This document shows positions 1 to 6,642 of a DNA stretch of 17,580 nucleotides, piece after piece. The notes below the pieces were generated by a model. That model made no database searches, was not told where the DNA came from, and saw only the letters and a program-made list of their open reading frames with translations. Position numbers and translations under genes: made by a program. Position 1 is the first letter of the stretch. Every line of letters begins with the position of its first letter. This stretch comes from Candidatus Parcubacteria bacterium (lineage in GTDB: Bacteria > Patescibacteriota > Minisyncoccia > Phycocordibacterales > Phycocordibacteraceae). The DNA is taken from NCBI GenBank assembly GCA_027459545.1, contig DAIDID010000004.1, forward strand, positions 1 through 17,580, given 5' to 3'.

Positions 1-591
1 GCGAGTTGTGGAAGACTGCTTGGGTTTCTGTGCTTGTTCTAAAGACTTTCTTTGTGTCTGTCCTTTAACTTGTCCTTGAGAATGTCCTTTAGAAAGTACT
101 GCCACTTCACGCCTATCTGGTGCTTGCTTTGCGAGCTCTGAAAGCGTTGGGGTGTCATCCATAAAAATCCGTGGCTCTTGGTAGTCGGCGATTTCTTGCA
201 AAAGAAGATGTGCTTCTCGAGTAATTAAATTTACATTCATATCTGAAAGAAGTGCTCCTGATCTCGCCACAGATAAAATGCTCGAAAGAGCGAGAAGCTC
301 TCGAGAAAGCACTTCTCGCGCTCCACTCGGAGGAAGTATTGCAGCATCGATAAGCCCCACCGCTATTCCATCGAGTCTGTTTTTCAAAGAAGGTGCATTT
401 GCAAAAGCTGGAGTGATGAGCTGAATTGCTTTGGCAAGTCTTTCGCTTTTTCTGTAGATGTAAATTCTTCGTATGTCCTTATCAAATACGTTAGAAAATA
501 TTACTTTATCTAGGACAAAATTAGAATTACTAGAACCAACTTCTTGGGTCTTGGACAAACGAATTTCTTTATCTTGTCCTTTTTCTGGCAT
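1..591 (-). CDS. Uncharacterised protein, C-terminus off the left edge (partial)
   Basis: An open frame runs from an ATG at 591 to the window edge: 197 codons without a stop, so the C-terminus is missing. The start MPEKGQDKEIRLSKTQ is polar. Residues about 25-135 look like a compact helical domain (DKVIFSNVFDKDIRRIYIY, then a run of leucine/alanine-rich helices), followed by a basic, glutamine-rich low-complexity tail containing a four-residue repeat ([SV][KQ]G[HQ]). I do not recognise a named family. It resembles N-terminal regions of CPR hypothetical proteins that I recall ending in a DNA-binding helix-turn-helix, but that part would lie outside the window and this is only a guess. It is transcribed divergently from ftsK, with a plausible promoter at 632-659 and an inverted repeat in its leader. 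No Shine-Dalgarno is evident before the ATG. The open frame itself is well supported; the function is unknown. Confidence 0.75.
   Translation of the reverse strand, partial: MPEKGQDKEIRLSKTQEVGSSNSNFVLDKVIFSNVFDKDIRRIYIYRKSERLAKAIQLITPAFANAPSLKNRLDGIAVGLIDAAILPPSGAREVLSRELLALSSILSVARSGALLSDMNVNLITREAHLLLQEIADYQEPRIFMDDTPTLSELAKQAPDRREVAVLSKGHSQGQVKGQTQRKSLEQAQKPKQSSTTR
59..94. repeat. Three tandem 12-bp units inside the partial CDS
   Basis: Three consecutive 12-mers, each beginning TGTCCTT (59-70, 71-82, 83-94), encode on the minus strand a four-residue repeat (SKGH, SQGQ, VKGQ). The copies differ at one to four positions. It lies in the low-complexity linker of the partial protein and is probably a slippage-type expansion. 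Confidence 0.7.
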
Positions 592-607
592 AAGTAAGTC
601 TTTTATA

Positions 608-632
608 TTGTCTTTTAGGTGATTAAAGACAA
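608..632. repeat. Perfect 8-bp inverted repeat in the divergent spacer
   Basis: TTGTCTTT at 608-615 is exactly complementary to AAAGACAA at 625-632, with a 9-nt spacer. It sits just downstream of the candidate -10 of the leftward gene, so it would fall at or just after the transcription start. It could be an operator or a leader hairpin. Confidence 0.5.
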
Positions 633-659
633 GTATACCTGCTTAGCTGGTTGTCGCAA
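632..659 (-). promoter_or_regulatory. Candidate sigma70-type promoter for the partial leftward gene
   Basis: On the minus strand, TTGCGA (654-659) is followed after 16 bp by TATACT (632-637). The expected start is near 625, giving a leader of about 34 nt before the ATG at 591. Both hexamers match the consensus in four or five of six positions. Confidence 0.5.
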
Positions 660-693
660 TACCCTTAGAAAACGCAGTGTATTTTGCAGAAAG

Positions 694-702
694 TGATAAA
701 AT
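694..702 (+). promoter_or_regulatory. Candidate extended -10 promoter of ftsK
   Basis: TGATAAAAT at 694-702 is an extended -10 (TGn plus TAAAAT). No good -35 is visible 16-18 bp upstream, which extended -10 promoters can tolerate. The predicted start is about 4-5 nt before the ftsK ATG at 714, so the mRNA would be nearly leaderless. This fits the absence of a Shine-Dalgarno. Confidence 0.4.
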
Positions 703-713
703 AGTACGTATAT

Positions 714-2915
714 ATGCCTGCAAAGAAGCGTCGCAAAAAACAAAAAACCGATCCTAATATCGTAGTGAGGATTGGTATTGGTTTGGTACTTATAGCACTT
801 GGCATCATTCTTGCGCTTGGTGCTGCTGGCCTTGCGGGCACTGCCGGTGGAGAAGCATTTCAGTTTACTTTTATGCTTCTTGGCGTTGAAGCACTCGTGC
901 TACCTGTGGTGGTCGTGGGAGTTGGTATAGCAGTTCTCACAAAGCGACTTTTCATATCTGTTCGAACGAGCATCGGCATCCTGCTCATACTTTCTGCCGT
1001 GCTGATTTTTTTGGGAACTATTGCTTCGATCGCACCAACTCTAGGCGGAGTGATTGGAAATTGGCTTGGGTCTAAGCTCACGAAGCTGTTTGGATTTCCT
1101 GGGTCGTTTGCACTACTTTCAGCTGAAGCAATTATTGGAGTTGCTCTTGTGACAGACATCGTTGCGCTTTTTGAAACACTCATAACCGGCACACGCAAAG
1201 CGTCAAAATCTATTGCCGCAGTAAGTGTGACACTTGCAAAAAGAGACGCCGAGCTTCCCGACATGGAAGAGTCGGCAGGTATAGAAAGATTTGAATTTAC
1301 GGATGAACCACCACAAGCTCCCGCAGAAGCCCCCGAAGCAATTCCCCATGAACCAAAAGTAAAACTCTTTACCGATGCACAAGAAGCTTCAGGCACTATC
1401 GTTTCTTCAATTCCAAACTTCGATGCTGAGTACAATCCCCCACCACTTTCACTCCTTGGAGAAGACAAAGGCAAACCTGGTGTGGGCGACATAAAAGCAA
1501 ATGCAAATATCATCATTCGTACTTTTCATAATTTCGGCATTTCAGTAGAAATGGACGAGGTCTCCGTAGGACCAACAGTCACTCGCTATGCGATAAAGCC
1601 AGCAGAAGGGGTGCGTCTTTCTAAAATAATCTCCTTGCAAAACAATCTCGAGCTCGCTCTTGCTGCACATCCTGTGCGCATAGAGGCACCTATTCCTGGA
1701 AAATCGCTCGTGGGAATTGAGGTGCCAAACGCCGCAAAGGCAATGGTCGGGCTTGGAGGCACTATGAGCGCTCCTGAGTGGAATTCAAGTGGCAAACCCC
1801 TCCTCGCTGCTCTAGGCAGAAATATCTCTGGTGAGCCGCAATTCGTAAATATCGCAAAGATGCCTCACGGGCTTATAGCTGGGGCTACTGGCTCTGGAAA
1901 ATCTGTGGCTATACATGCAGTCATCACCTCTTTGCTTTACAGAAATGGGCCTAATCAAATGCGCTTTATAATGGTTGACCCAAAGCGCGTTGAGCTCACT
2001 CTTTATAATGGTATTCCGCACTTACTCACTCCTGTTATTACTGATCCAAAGAAAGCGATAATCGCCCTTAAATGGGCAGCGAAGGAAATGGATCGCCGTT
2101 ACAACATCCTCGAAGGGGAACAGGTGCGAGACATTGACTCATATCACCGAACTGTCCTCGAGCCTGCAAAAAAGAAAAAAATATCTCCCCTTCCTGAAGA
2201 ACTTCCTTACATTGTAATTGTTATCGATGAGCTCGCGGATATCATGCAGACGTATCCGCGCGAGCTTGAGGCAGCTATCGTGCGCCTTGCGCAAATGTCT
2301 CGCGCAGTAGGTATCCACCTCGTGCTTTCTACGCAACGCCCATCGGTAAATGTCATTACAGGGCTTATTAAAGCAAATGTTCCTACTCGAATGGCGCTGC
2401 AAGTTGCTTCACAAATAGACTCACGTACCATTCTTGACTCTGGCGGTGCTGAGTCCCTCCTTGGTGCTGGAGATATGCTCTATCTTTCTTCAGACATGCA
2501 AAAGCCAATGCGTATACAGACAGCCTACATCTCAGAGGGAGAGGTTAAGAAAGTCGTGCACTATATAAAACAGCATAATGCTGGAAACCTAATAACTGTA
2601 GACCTCGGAGGGAATGGTGTGAGTTTGAGTGAGCCAAATGACGCAATACTTCAAGCAGGTGAAGATTCTGACGTAGATGACGATCTCTACACTGAGGCGC
2701 GCGAAGCTGTGGAGGAAGCAGGGAGAGCTTCGACCTCATACCTACAGCGAAAGCTCAAAATAGGCTACTCCCGCGCTGCGCGCCTCATGGATATACTTGA
2801 GGAGCGTGGAATTATAAGCGGTGCAGATGGTTCAAAGCCTCGTGAAGTGCTTTCTCGAGCTCCGGCCGGGGTTCAAGCGAGTGAGGAATCCGTAGAGAGC
2901 GAGAGTGATTTTTAG
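714..2915 (+). CDS. ftsK: DNA translocase FtsK/SpoIIIE family
   Basis: A 733-residue septal DNA pump that uses ATP to move chromosome termini through the closing division site. Residues about 15-160 hold four hydrophobic segments after a lysine/arginine-rich start (MPAKKRRKKQK). Residues 170-250 form a short proline/acid-rich linker. The alpha/beta motor follows, with Walker A GATGSGKS at 390-397, Walker B ending IVIVIDE at about 500-506, and the conserved LVLSTQRPS at 537-544. The C-terminal winged-helix gamma domain is at about 655-715 (YLQRKLKIGYSRAARLMDIL), the part that reads polar DNA motifs and contacts XerD in model systems. The linker is far shorter than in E. coli FtsK, closer to SpoIIIE/SftA size. 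It is the first gene of a probable three-gene unit with the Ig-like protein 3 nt downstream and recA. The ATG at 714 is chosen because it gives the basic start and sits just after an extended -10. The family call is secure. Confidence 0.97.
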   Translation: MPAKKRRKKQKTDPNIVVRIGIGLVLIALGIILALGAAGLAGTAGGEAFQFTFMLLGVEALVLPVVVVGVGIAVLTKRLFISVRTSIGILLILSAVLIFLGTIASIAPTLGGVIGNWLGSKLTKLFGFPGSFALLSAEAIIGVALVTDIVALFETLITGTRKASKSIAAVSVTLAKRDAELPDMEESAGIERFEFTDEPPQAPAEAPEAIPHEPKVKLFTDAQEASGTIVSSIPNFDAEYNPPPLSLLGEDKGKPGVGDIKANANIIIRTFHNFGISVEMDEVSVGPTVTRYAIKPAEGVRLSKIISLQNNLELALAAHPVRIEAPIPGKSLVGIEVPNAAKAMVGLGGTMSAPEWNSSGKPLLAALGRNISGEPQFVNIAKMPHGLIAGATGSGKSVAIHAVITSLLYRNGPNQMRFIMVDPKRVELTLYNGIPHLLTPVITDPKKAIIALKWAAKEMDRRYNILEGEQVRDIDSYHRTVLEPAKKKKISPLPEELPYIVIVIDELADIMQTYPRELEAAIVRLAQMSRAVGIHLVLSTQRPSVNVITGLIKANVPTRMALQVASQIDSRTILDSGGAESLLGAGDMLYLSSDMQKPMRIQTAYISEGEVKKVVHYIKQHNAGNLITVDLGGNGVSLSEPNDAILQAGEDSDVDDDLYTEAREAVEEAGRASTSYLQRKLKIGYSRAARLMDILEERGIISGADGSKPREVLSRAPAGVQASEESVESESDF

Positions 2916-2918
2916 TCC

Positions 2919-3245
2919 ATGATAGTTCGAGCCTTAACTGCAATTATCCTCGCTTTAATTCTCCTATACGGAATACATGAGGCATTACCGCTCATAGAAG
3001 GGCCTAAAATTAACCTCACTTCCCCAAAAAATGGAGAAAGTTTTTATACTGGCTTGATAACTATTTCAGGTACTGCTGTGCATACTCAAGCAGTGCGGCT
3101 AGATGGCGCCCCACTTTTAACCGATGAATACGGCAATTTTAAAACCACGCTGACGCTTCCCCACGGAGGCGCTATACTGACTATATCCGCTACCGATCGT
3201 TTCGGAAGGACGGTGTCAGAAGAGCGAACGGTATTTGTGCCTTAA
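2919..3245 (+). CDS. Small membrane-anchored Ig-like domain protein
   Basis: A 108-residue protein with one N-terminal hydrophobic helix (about residues 2-24, IVRALTAIILALILLYGI), serving as an uncleaved anchor or signal. One beta-sandwich domain follows (about 29-108). The pattern INLTSPKNGESFYTG, ITISGTA, VRLDGAPL, DEYGNFKTTLTLPHGG, LTISATDRFGR is typical of bacterial Ig-like/glucodextranase-B-like domains. It is predicted to sit outside the cytoplasmic membrane, and no catalytic residues are visible. The start lies 3 nt after the ftsK stop and the stop is 15 nt before recA, so the three are probably cotranscribed and this gene likely relies on reinitiation, as no Shine-Dalgarno is seen. 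The role is unknown. Its position suggests, without proof, an envelope or division-site function linked to FtsK. Confidence 0.85.
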   Translation: MIVRALTAIILALILLYGIHEALPLIEGPKINLTSPKNGESFYTGLITISGTAVHTQAVRLDGAPLLTDEYGNFKTTLTLPHGGAILTISATDRFGRTVSEERTVFVP

Positions 3246-3260
3246 TTAAGAATTACATTT

Positions 3261-4343
3261 ATGCCTACAAAAAAAGCTACGAAGAAAGTAAGTAAGACCG
3301 CAAAGCAAGACGTTGAAGCAAAAGATATTGATATAGCAGACGGTGGAGAAAATACTGCAGATGCCAAACGCAAAGCAATTGACCTTGCTATAAAGGAAAT
3401 AAAAACGAAGTTTGGTGATGAGGCAATAATGACCTATGGCGCAGGAAAGCAGGCAGCAATGCCATCAATTCCAACGGGATCAATTGGTCTTGATGCTGCG
3501 CTTGGCATTGGAGGACTTCCTCGCGGCCGCATAGTTGAGATATTTGGCCCAGAGTCTTCTGGTAAGACAACGCTCGCACTTCACTCAATAGCTGAAGCAC
3601 AAAAAAAAGGAGGCGTATGTGCCTTTGTCGATGCTGAGCACGCTCTTGATCCCGAGTACGCTCGGAAAATTGGCGTAAAGCTCGAAGAACTCCTTATTTC
3701 TCAGCCAGACACAGGCGAACAAGCACTTGAAATAGTCGAGTCGCTCGTACGTGCTGGATCGATTGATATCATCGTCGTTGACTCTGTTGCAGCACTTACG
3801 CCAAAAGATGAAATTGAAGGCGACATGGGCTCAGCGCAAATGGGTAAGCAAGCTCGCCTCATGAGCCAAGCACTTCGAAAACTCACGGCTATTACTTCAA
3901 AGTCAAAAACGATCATTATCTTTATAAACCAAATCCGCATGCAGATAGGGGTGATGTTTGGAAATCCCGAAACTACGACCGGTGGAAAAGCGCTTAAATT
4001 CTACACAAGTGTGCGGCTCGATATCCGCCGTATTGCGCAAATTAAAAAAGGAGAAGAGATAGTGGGTGGACGCGTACGCGTAAAAGTAGTGAAAAATAAA
4101 GTAGCGGCGCCATTTAAAACTACGGAATTTGACCTCATGTATAACGAAGGCATTAGTCGCGAAGGGGAAATTATTGCGCTTGGTGAAAAGTACGGAATTG
4201 TTCAGAAGTCCGGCTCAAGCTATAGCTATGGCGAAGTGAAGCTTGGCCGCGGGTACGATGCTACGCGCACGTTCCTCCGTGAAAATAAACCTATTGCAAA
4301 CGAACTCTTGAAGCAGATACGGGTAAAGCTTGCAGAAGCGTAG
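3261..4343 (+). CDS. recA: Recombinase RecA
   Basis: A 360-residue RecA that forms ATP-dependent filaments on single-stranded DNA for homologous recombination and SOS co-protease activity. Walker A GPESSGKT lies at 96-103, Walker B ends IDIIVVD near 174, and loop L2 with [20 protein letters not shown] is intact. The N-terminus carries an extra lysine-rich and acidic stretch of about 30 residues before the usual helix ([18 protein letters not shown]). The C-terminus stops at [11 protein letters not shown] and lacks the long acidic tail of E. coli RecA, which in that protein restrains activity. The stop TAG is followed directly by an in-frame TGA. The last 53 nt overlap, on the opposite strand, the end of the gene at 4291-4668. 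No Shine-Dalgarno is seen, and it is likely transcribed with ftsK. Confidence 0.98.
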   Translation: MPTKKATKKVSKTAKQDVEAKDIDIADGGENTADAKRKAIDLAIKEIKTKFGDEAIMTYGAGKQAAMPSIPTGSIGLDAALGIGGLPRGRIVEIFGPESSGKTTLALHSIAEAQKKGGVCAFVDAEHALDPEYARKIGVKLEELLISQPDTGEQALEIVESLVRAGSIDIIVVDSVAALTPKDEIEGDMGSAQMGKQARLMSQALRKLTAITSKSKTIIIFINQIRMQIGVMFGNPETTTGGKALKFYTSVRLDIRRIAQIKKGEEIVGGRVRVKVVKNKVAAPFKTTEFDLMYNEGISREGEIIALGEKYGIVQKSGSSYSYGEVKLGRGYDATRTFLRENKPIANELLKQIRVKLAEA

Positions 4344-4668
4344 TGAGGGCGTTATAGACTAGCCATACAAATGCTGCGATCGTAAGCAGGACGAGTGCCT
4401 GCACTATAAATCGTGTCTCAAGAAAAGCTGAAAGGTAAAAGTGCGCAAATGCAATCGTATTTGAAGGAGAAAGTGCAGGCTCGTCTTTCAACACCCGAGC
4501 CACCCACACTTCCCTGCCAATTCCCCAAAGTGAGACTACGAAAAGCGCTATAGAAAGCGTGGTGGTATTTAGAATTGTTCGAAGTATTCGTATAGTATGC
4601 ACACGCGTCATTACGACACTTGCAACTAGCGAACGACTGTAGGTGATTGAATTATTTTGTTCCGTCAT
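4291..4668 (-). CDS. Two-helix membrane protein coupled to the sigma factor gene
   Basis: The 125-residue reading from ATG 4668 ([12 protein letters not shown]) has a basic N-terminal stretch (R22, R27, R30). Transmembrane helices lie at about 32-50 ([18 protein letters not shown]) and 87-108 ([19 protein letters not shown]), joined by a polar loop of about 35 residues. It contains no cysteine, so it is not a zinc-containing anti-sigma factor of the HxxxCxxC type. The start overlaps the 3' end of the sigma gene by 17 nt in another frame, implying translational coupling. The 3' end overlaps recA by 53 nt tail to tail. A membrane protein directly after an ECF sigma gene is the usual place of its regulator, so an unconventional anti-sigma factor is possible but not shown. 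An upstream GTG at 4710 would extend it further into the sigma gene and is less likely. Confidence 0.65.
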   Translation of the reverse strand: MTEQNNSITYSRSLVASVVMTRVHTIRILRTILNTTTLSIALFVVSLWGIGREVWVARVLKDEPALSPSNTIAFAHFYLSAFLETRFIVQALVLLTIAAFVWLVYNALTTLLQALPVSASRVRLQ

Positions 4669-5242
4669 ATTGAAGTGCTTCTTTAAATATTTTTTTTGCG
4701 CGATGCACACGAGTCTTTACGGCAGACACCGTTGAATGCTCTGCGGCTGCAATTTCCTCCTGTGATTTTCCTTCAAGGAATTGCAGCCGCAGAATTCTCG
4801 CTGCAGACTCGGGAATTCTTGAAAGTGCGATAAATACTTCATCGTGAAGTGATAGATCTTCTATAAATGCTGCTTCATCGGGTAAACGCTCGTAGGTCTC
4901 TGGATCAAGCGTGAGTACGCGACCACGAAGCTTTTTATTTTTCTGATACTGCGTATACGCGAGTCGAGTGAGTATCGTATACGCCCATGAAGAAAATGTT
5001 GCGCCTTCCTGCTCTTTAAATGTATCAGCGTGCAAATAAATACGCGTGAAGGTGTCTTGCACTACCTCCTCGGCGTCTTCTTTGCTGTATAGAATGGTAC
5101 GAGCTTTTCGCATAAAAGCTGCTTCATATCGCTCTACTAAAAGCTCAAAAAGCGCAGGATCTTTACGAGAAGCTGCGAGTACCTGCACATCTGATAGCTC
5201 GCCGCTTTCGGCGGCGAGCTTCTTTTCTCGCGCTTTCCGCAT
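4652..5242 (-). CDS. ECF-type RNA polymerase sigma factor (sigma70 family)
   Basis: A 196-residue alternative sigma factor. Region 2 spans about residues 31-105 (ALFELLVERYEAAFMRKART, then EDAEEVVQDTFTRIYLH and FSSWAYTILTRLAY), which binds core polymerase and the -10. Region 4 spans about 136-190 (ALSRIPESAARILRLQFLEG, then SQEEIAAAEHSTVSAVKTRV), the -35-reading helix-turn-helix. Regions 1 and 3 are absent, as in ECF (RpoE-like) sigmas. The start at 5242 is chosen because a perfect AGGAGG lies 5 nt upstream; in-frame starts further up (GTG 5311, ATG 5272) lack one. It diverges from efp across a 91-bp spacer and is followed by an overlapping membrane-protein gene, a possible regulator. The coding sequence carries two strong inverted repeats (4740-4793, 5196-5220). 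The regulon cannot be read from this window. Confidence 0.93.
   Translation of the reverse strand: MRKAREKKLAAESGELSDVQVLAASRKDPALFELLVERYEAAFMRKARTILYSKEDAEEVVQDTFTRIYLHADTFKEQEGATFSSWAYTILTRLAYTQYQKNKKLRGRVLTLDPETYERLPDEAAFIEDLSLHDEVFIALSRIPESAARILRLQFLEGKSQEEIAAAEHSTVSAVKTRVHRAKKIFKEALQYDGTK
4740..4793. repeat. 15-bp perfect inverted repeat in the region-4 part of the sigma gene
   Basis: TCTGCGGCTGCAATT at 4740-4754 is exactly complementary to 4779-4793, with a 24-nt loop. The two arms encode different parts of region 4 (RLQF and EIAAAE). This is the longest intragenic inverted repeat found in the window. Confidence 0.85.
5196..5220. repeat. 10-bp GC-rich hairpin near the 5' end of the sigma gene
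   Basis: AGCTCGCCGC at 5196-5205 pairs perfectly with 5211-5220 around a 5-nt loop (TTTCG on plus, CGAAA on minus). In the mRNA it begins about 23 nt after the start codon. On the plus strand it is followed by TCTTTTCTC. Confidence 0.85.
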
Positions 5243-5247
5243 GTTTA

Positions 5248-5253
5248 CCTCCT
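5248..5253 (-). promoter_or_regulatory. Strong Shine-Dalgarno of the sigma factor gene
   Basis: AGGAGG on the minus strand, 5 nt before the ATG at 5242. It is the only full-consensus ribosome binding site at a gene start in the window and fixes the start of the sigma gene. A possible -10 (TATGAT at 5268-5273) lies upstream without a convincing -35. Confidence 0.75.
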
Positions 5254-5280
5254 GCATTATGTCCTGTATCATACCCTGTA

Positions 5281-5308
5281 TTGGCCTGTTTTGGGCATTT
5301 TTTATAAC
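5281..5308 (+). promoter_or_regulatory. Weak candidate promoter of efp
   Basis: TTGGCC (5281-5286), 16 bp, then TATAAC (5303-5308). An alternative overlapping pair is TTGGGC (5291-5296), 16 bp, TAATTA (5313-5318), which would give a leader of about 9 nt. Either would start transcription shortly before the ATG at 5334. The element shares the spacer with the divergent sigma gene. Confidence 0.3.
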
Positions 5309-5333
5309 CACCTAATTACCCCTTAAGTTTCCT

Positions 5334-5909
5334 ATGGCAATTCTCTCATATAACGAAATAGTGCAGAAAAAGGTTATTGAATATAATAATGAGCCGTATG
5401 AGGTTCTTTCTTCTCATGTTTTCCGCATGCAGCAACGAAAGCCCGTAAACCAGACCAAGCTCAGACACCTTGTTTCTGGGAAGGTAATCGAGATATCATT
5501 TCACCAAAATGAAAGTGTTCCTGAAGCAGATATCGACACAATGGAAGCTGCATACCTTTACACAAACAAAGGTGAATCGTGGTTTGCAGAAAGCGGAAAT
5601 GCAAAAAATCGTTTTTCATTTCCTGAGTCTATGGTGCACGACAAAGTACAGTGGCTAAAGCCAAATGCTCTCGTTAGCGTAATGACCTATAAAGAAAAAC
5701 CAGCAACTATTTCAATTCCGATTAAAATTGATCTAAAAGTGACTGAAGCACCTCCTGCTGTAAAAGGCGATACGGCGACGGGCGGAAATAAGCAAGTAAC
5801 GCTTGAATCAGGTGCAACAGTACTCACTCCCCTTTTTATAAATGAAGGTGACGTGCTTCGGATAAATTCCGAAACTGGTGAGTATGTGGAGCGAGTAAAT
5901 AAGGCCTAG
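5334..5909 (+). CDS. efp: Translation elongation factor P
   Basis: A 191-residue EF-P, the usual length, which rescues ribosomes stalled at polyproline stretches. The N-terminal KOW-like domain (about 1-65), the OB domain (about 66-128) and the C-terminal OB domain (about 130-190) are present. The C-terminal signature runs KGDTATGGNKQVTLESGATV to PLFINEGDVLRINSETGEYVERV. The N-terminal loop that normally carries a modified lysine or arginine at position 34 (PGKG in E. coli) aligns without gaps to MQQR, so the tip residue is Q34, followed by R35 and K36. No modification enzyme gene is nearby. The stop shares the palindrome CTAG with the stop of convergent rpsR. No Shine-Dalgarno is seen. The family assignment is secure. 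Confidence 0.97.
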   Translation: MAILSYNEIVQKKVIEYNNEPYEVLSSHVFRMQQRKPVNQTKLRHLVSGKVIEISFHQNESVPEADIDTMEAAYLYTNKGESWFAESGNAKNRFSFPESMVHDKVQWLKPNALVSVMTYKEKPATISIPIKIDLKVTEAPPAVKGDTATGGNKQVTLESGATVLTPLFINEGDVLRINSETGEYVERVNKA

Positions 5910-6112
5910 GCTGCTAGGTATGGAAGAAGTCCCATGAAGCGTGCTCGCTTTATTGCAAGGGCGATTTCGCGCTGCTTTGCTGCAGACATTCCTGTACGTT
6001 TCTTTCCGAGAATCTTCGCGTGAGGATTTGTAAATTGCTTTAAGTACGCTACATCTTTGTAGTCTACAAATTTCTTGTGCTCGAGCTCTGGTCGTTCTGA
6101 TTGGTATGCCAT
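5906..6112 (-). CDS. rpsR: 30S ribosomal protein S18
   Basis: A 68-residue S18, which with S6 binds the central domain of 16S rRNA on the small-subunit platform. The signature VDYKDVAYLKQF, then KILGKKRTGMSAAKQREIA, then LAIKRARFMGLLPY is complete. It is the last gene of rpsF-ssb-rpsR, 21 nt after ssb. The next gene of the classical operon, rplI (L9), is absent; instead efp converges on it. The two stop codons are the two strands of one CTAG at 5906-5909. No Shine-Dalgarno precedes the ATG. Confidence 0.97.
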   Translation of the reverse strand: MAYQSERPELEHKKFVDYKDVAYLKQFTNPHAKILGKKRTGMSAAKQREIALAIKRARFMGLLPYLAA

Positions 6113-6133
6113 ATGTAAGTACTTTTACTGTTA

Positions 6134-6625
6134 TTAAAAAGGAATATCCTCGGGATTAATTTCATCATCTGGATATTGTATATCGCTCCCGAAAGATCCT
6201 GACGGCATTTCCATGCCTGACTCTTCGGCTACTGGGGCACTTCCTTGAGAAGAAGGCATACTAGCCCCCGCATCACGTGAAGCGCCACCCATTCCCCCAG
6301 TCGCTGATGGGCCAAACTGGAAATTATCTACCACTATCTCTGTACGATAATTTTTCTTTCCGTCTGCTTCCCATGAGCGAGTTTGAAGACGTCCTTCTAC
6401 GAAAATCGGACGACCTTTTTTCATATACTGCCCTATGATCTCAGCCTGTCGCGCGAACGCAACGACATTATGATACTCTACGAGCTCCTGCTTTCGACCT
6501 TCTTTGTCGGTATAGGTTCTATTTGTAGCAAGTGAGAAATTTGCTACCTGCTGCCCTGATGGAAGAGCACGAACTTCCGGATCGCGAGTGAGATTTCCGT
6601 ACAGAAGGACTTTGTTTAGGTACAT
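6134..6625 (-). CDS. ssb: Single-stranded DNA-binding protein
   Basis: A 163-residue SSB. The OB fold occupies about residues 1-107 (MYLNKVLLYGNLTRDPEVR, then VEYHNVVAFARQAEIIGQYM, KKGRPIFVEGRLQTRSW, YRTEIVVDNFQF). A flexible glycine/serine/methionine-rich linker follows. The acidic tip ends EINPEDIPF, the conserved element that recruits repair and replication partners such as RecO in model bacteria. It coats single-stranded DNA in replication and repair. It lies between rpsF (17-nt gap) and rpsR (21-nt gap), the classic bacterial arrangement, and is probably driven from the rpsF promoter at 7201-7229. No Shine-Dalgarno is seen. Confidence 0.97.
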   Translation of the reverse strand: MYLNKVLLYGNLTRDPEVRALPSGQQVANFSLATNRTYTDKEGRKQELVEYHNVVAFARQAEIIGQYMKKGRPIFVEGRLQTRSWEADGKKNYRTEIVVDNFQFGPSATGGMGGASRDAGASMPSSQGSAPVAEESGMEMPSGSFGSDIQYPDDEINPEDIPF

Positions 6626-6642
6626 AGTGCTTTGTGAGTTAC

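Noticed and set aside
860..1516. 218-codon open frame antisense to ftsK
   Set aside because: It is serine/threonine/proline-rich with no recognisable domain, and the opposite strand encodes conserved FtsK. It is a shadow frame.
4669..4710. GTG 4710 as start of the two-helix membrane protein
   Set aside because: It would overlap the sigma gene by 59 nt; the ATG at 4668 gives a 17-nt coupling overlap.
5243..5311. Longer sigma factor starting at GTG 5311 or ATG 5272
   Set aside because: The extra residues do not look like sigma sequence, and the perfect AGGAGG lies directly before ATG 5242.
5297..5332. ECF-type promoter (GGAAAC with a downstream GGTT) for autoregulation of the sigma gene
   Set aside because: The minus-strand match at 5327-5332 is short and overlaps the efp start. 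One loose match without other instances is not enough.
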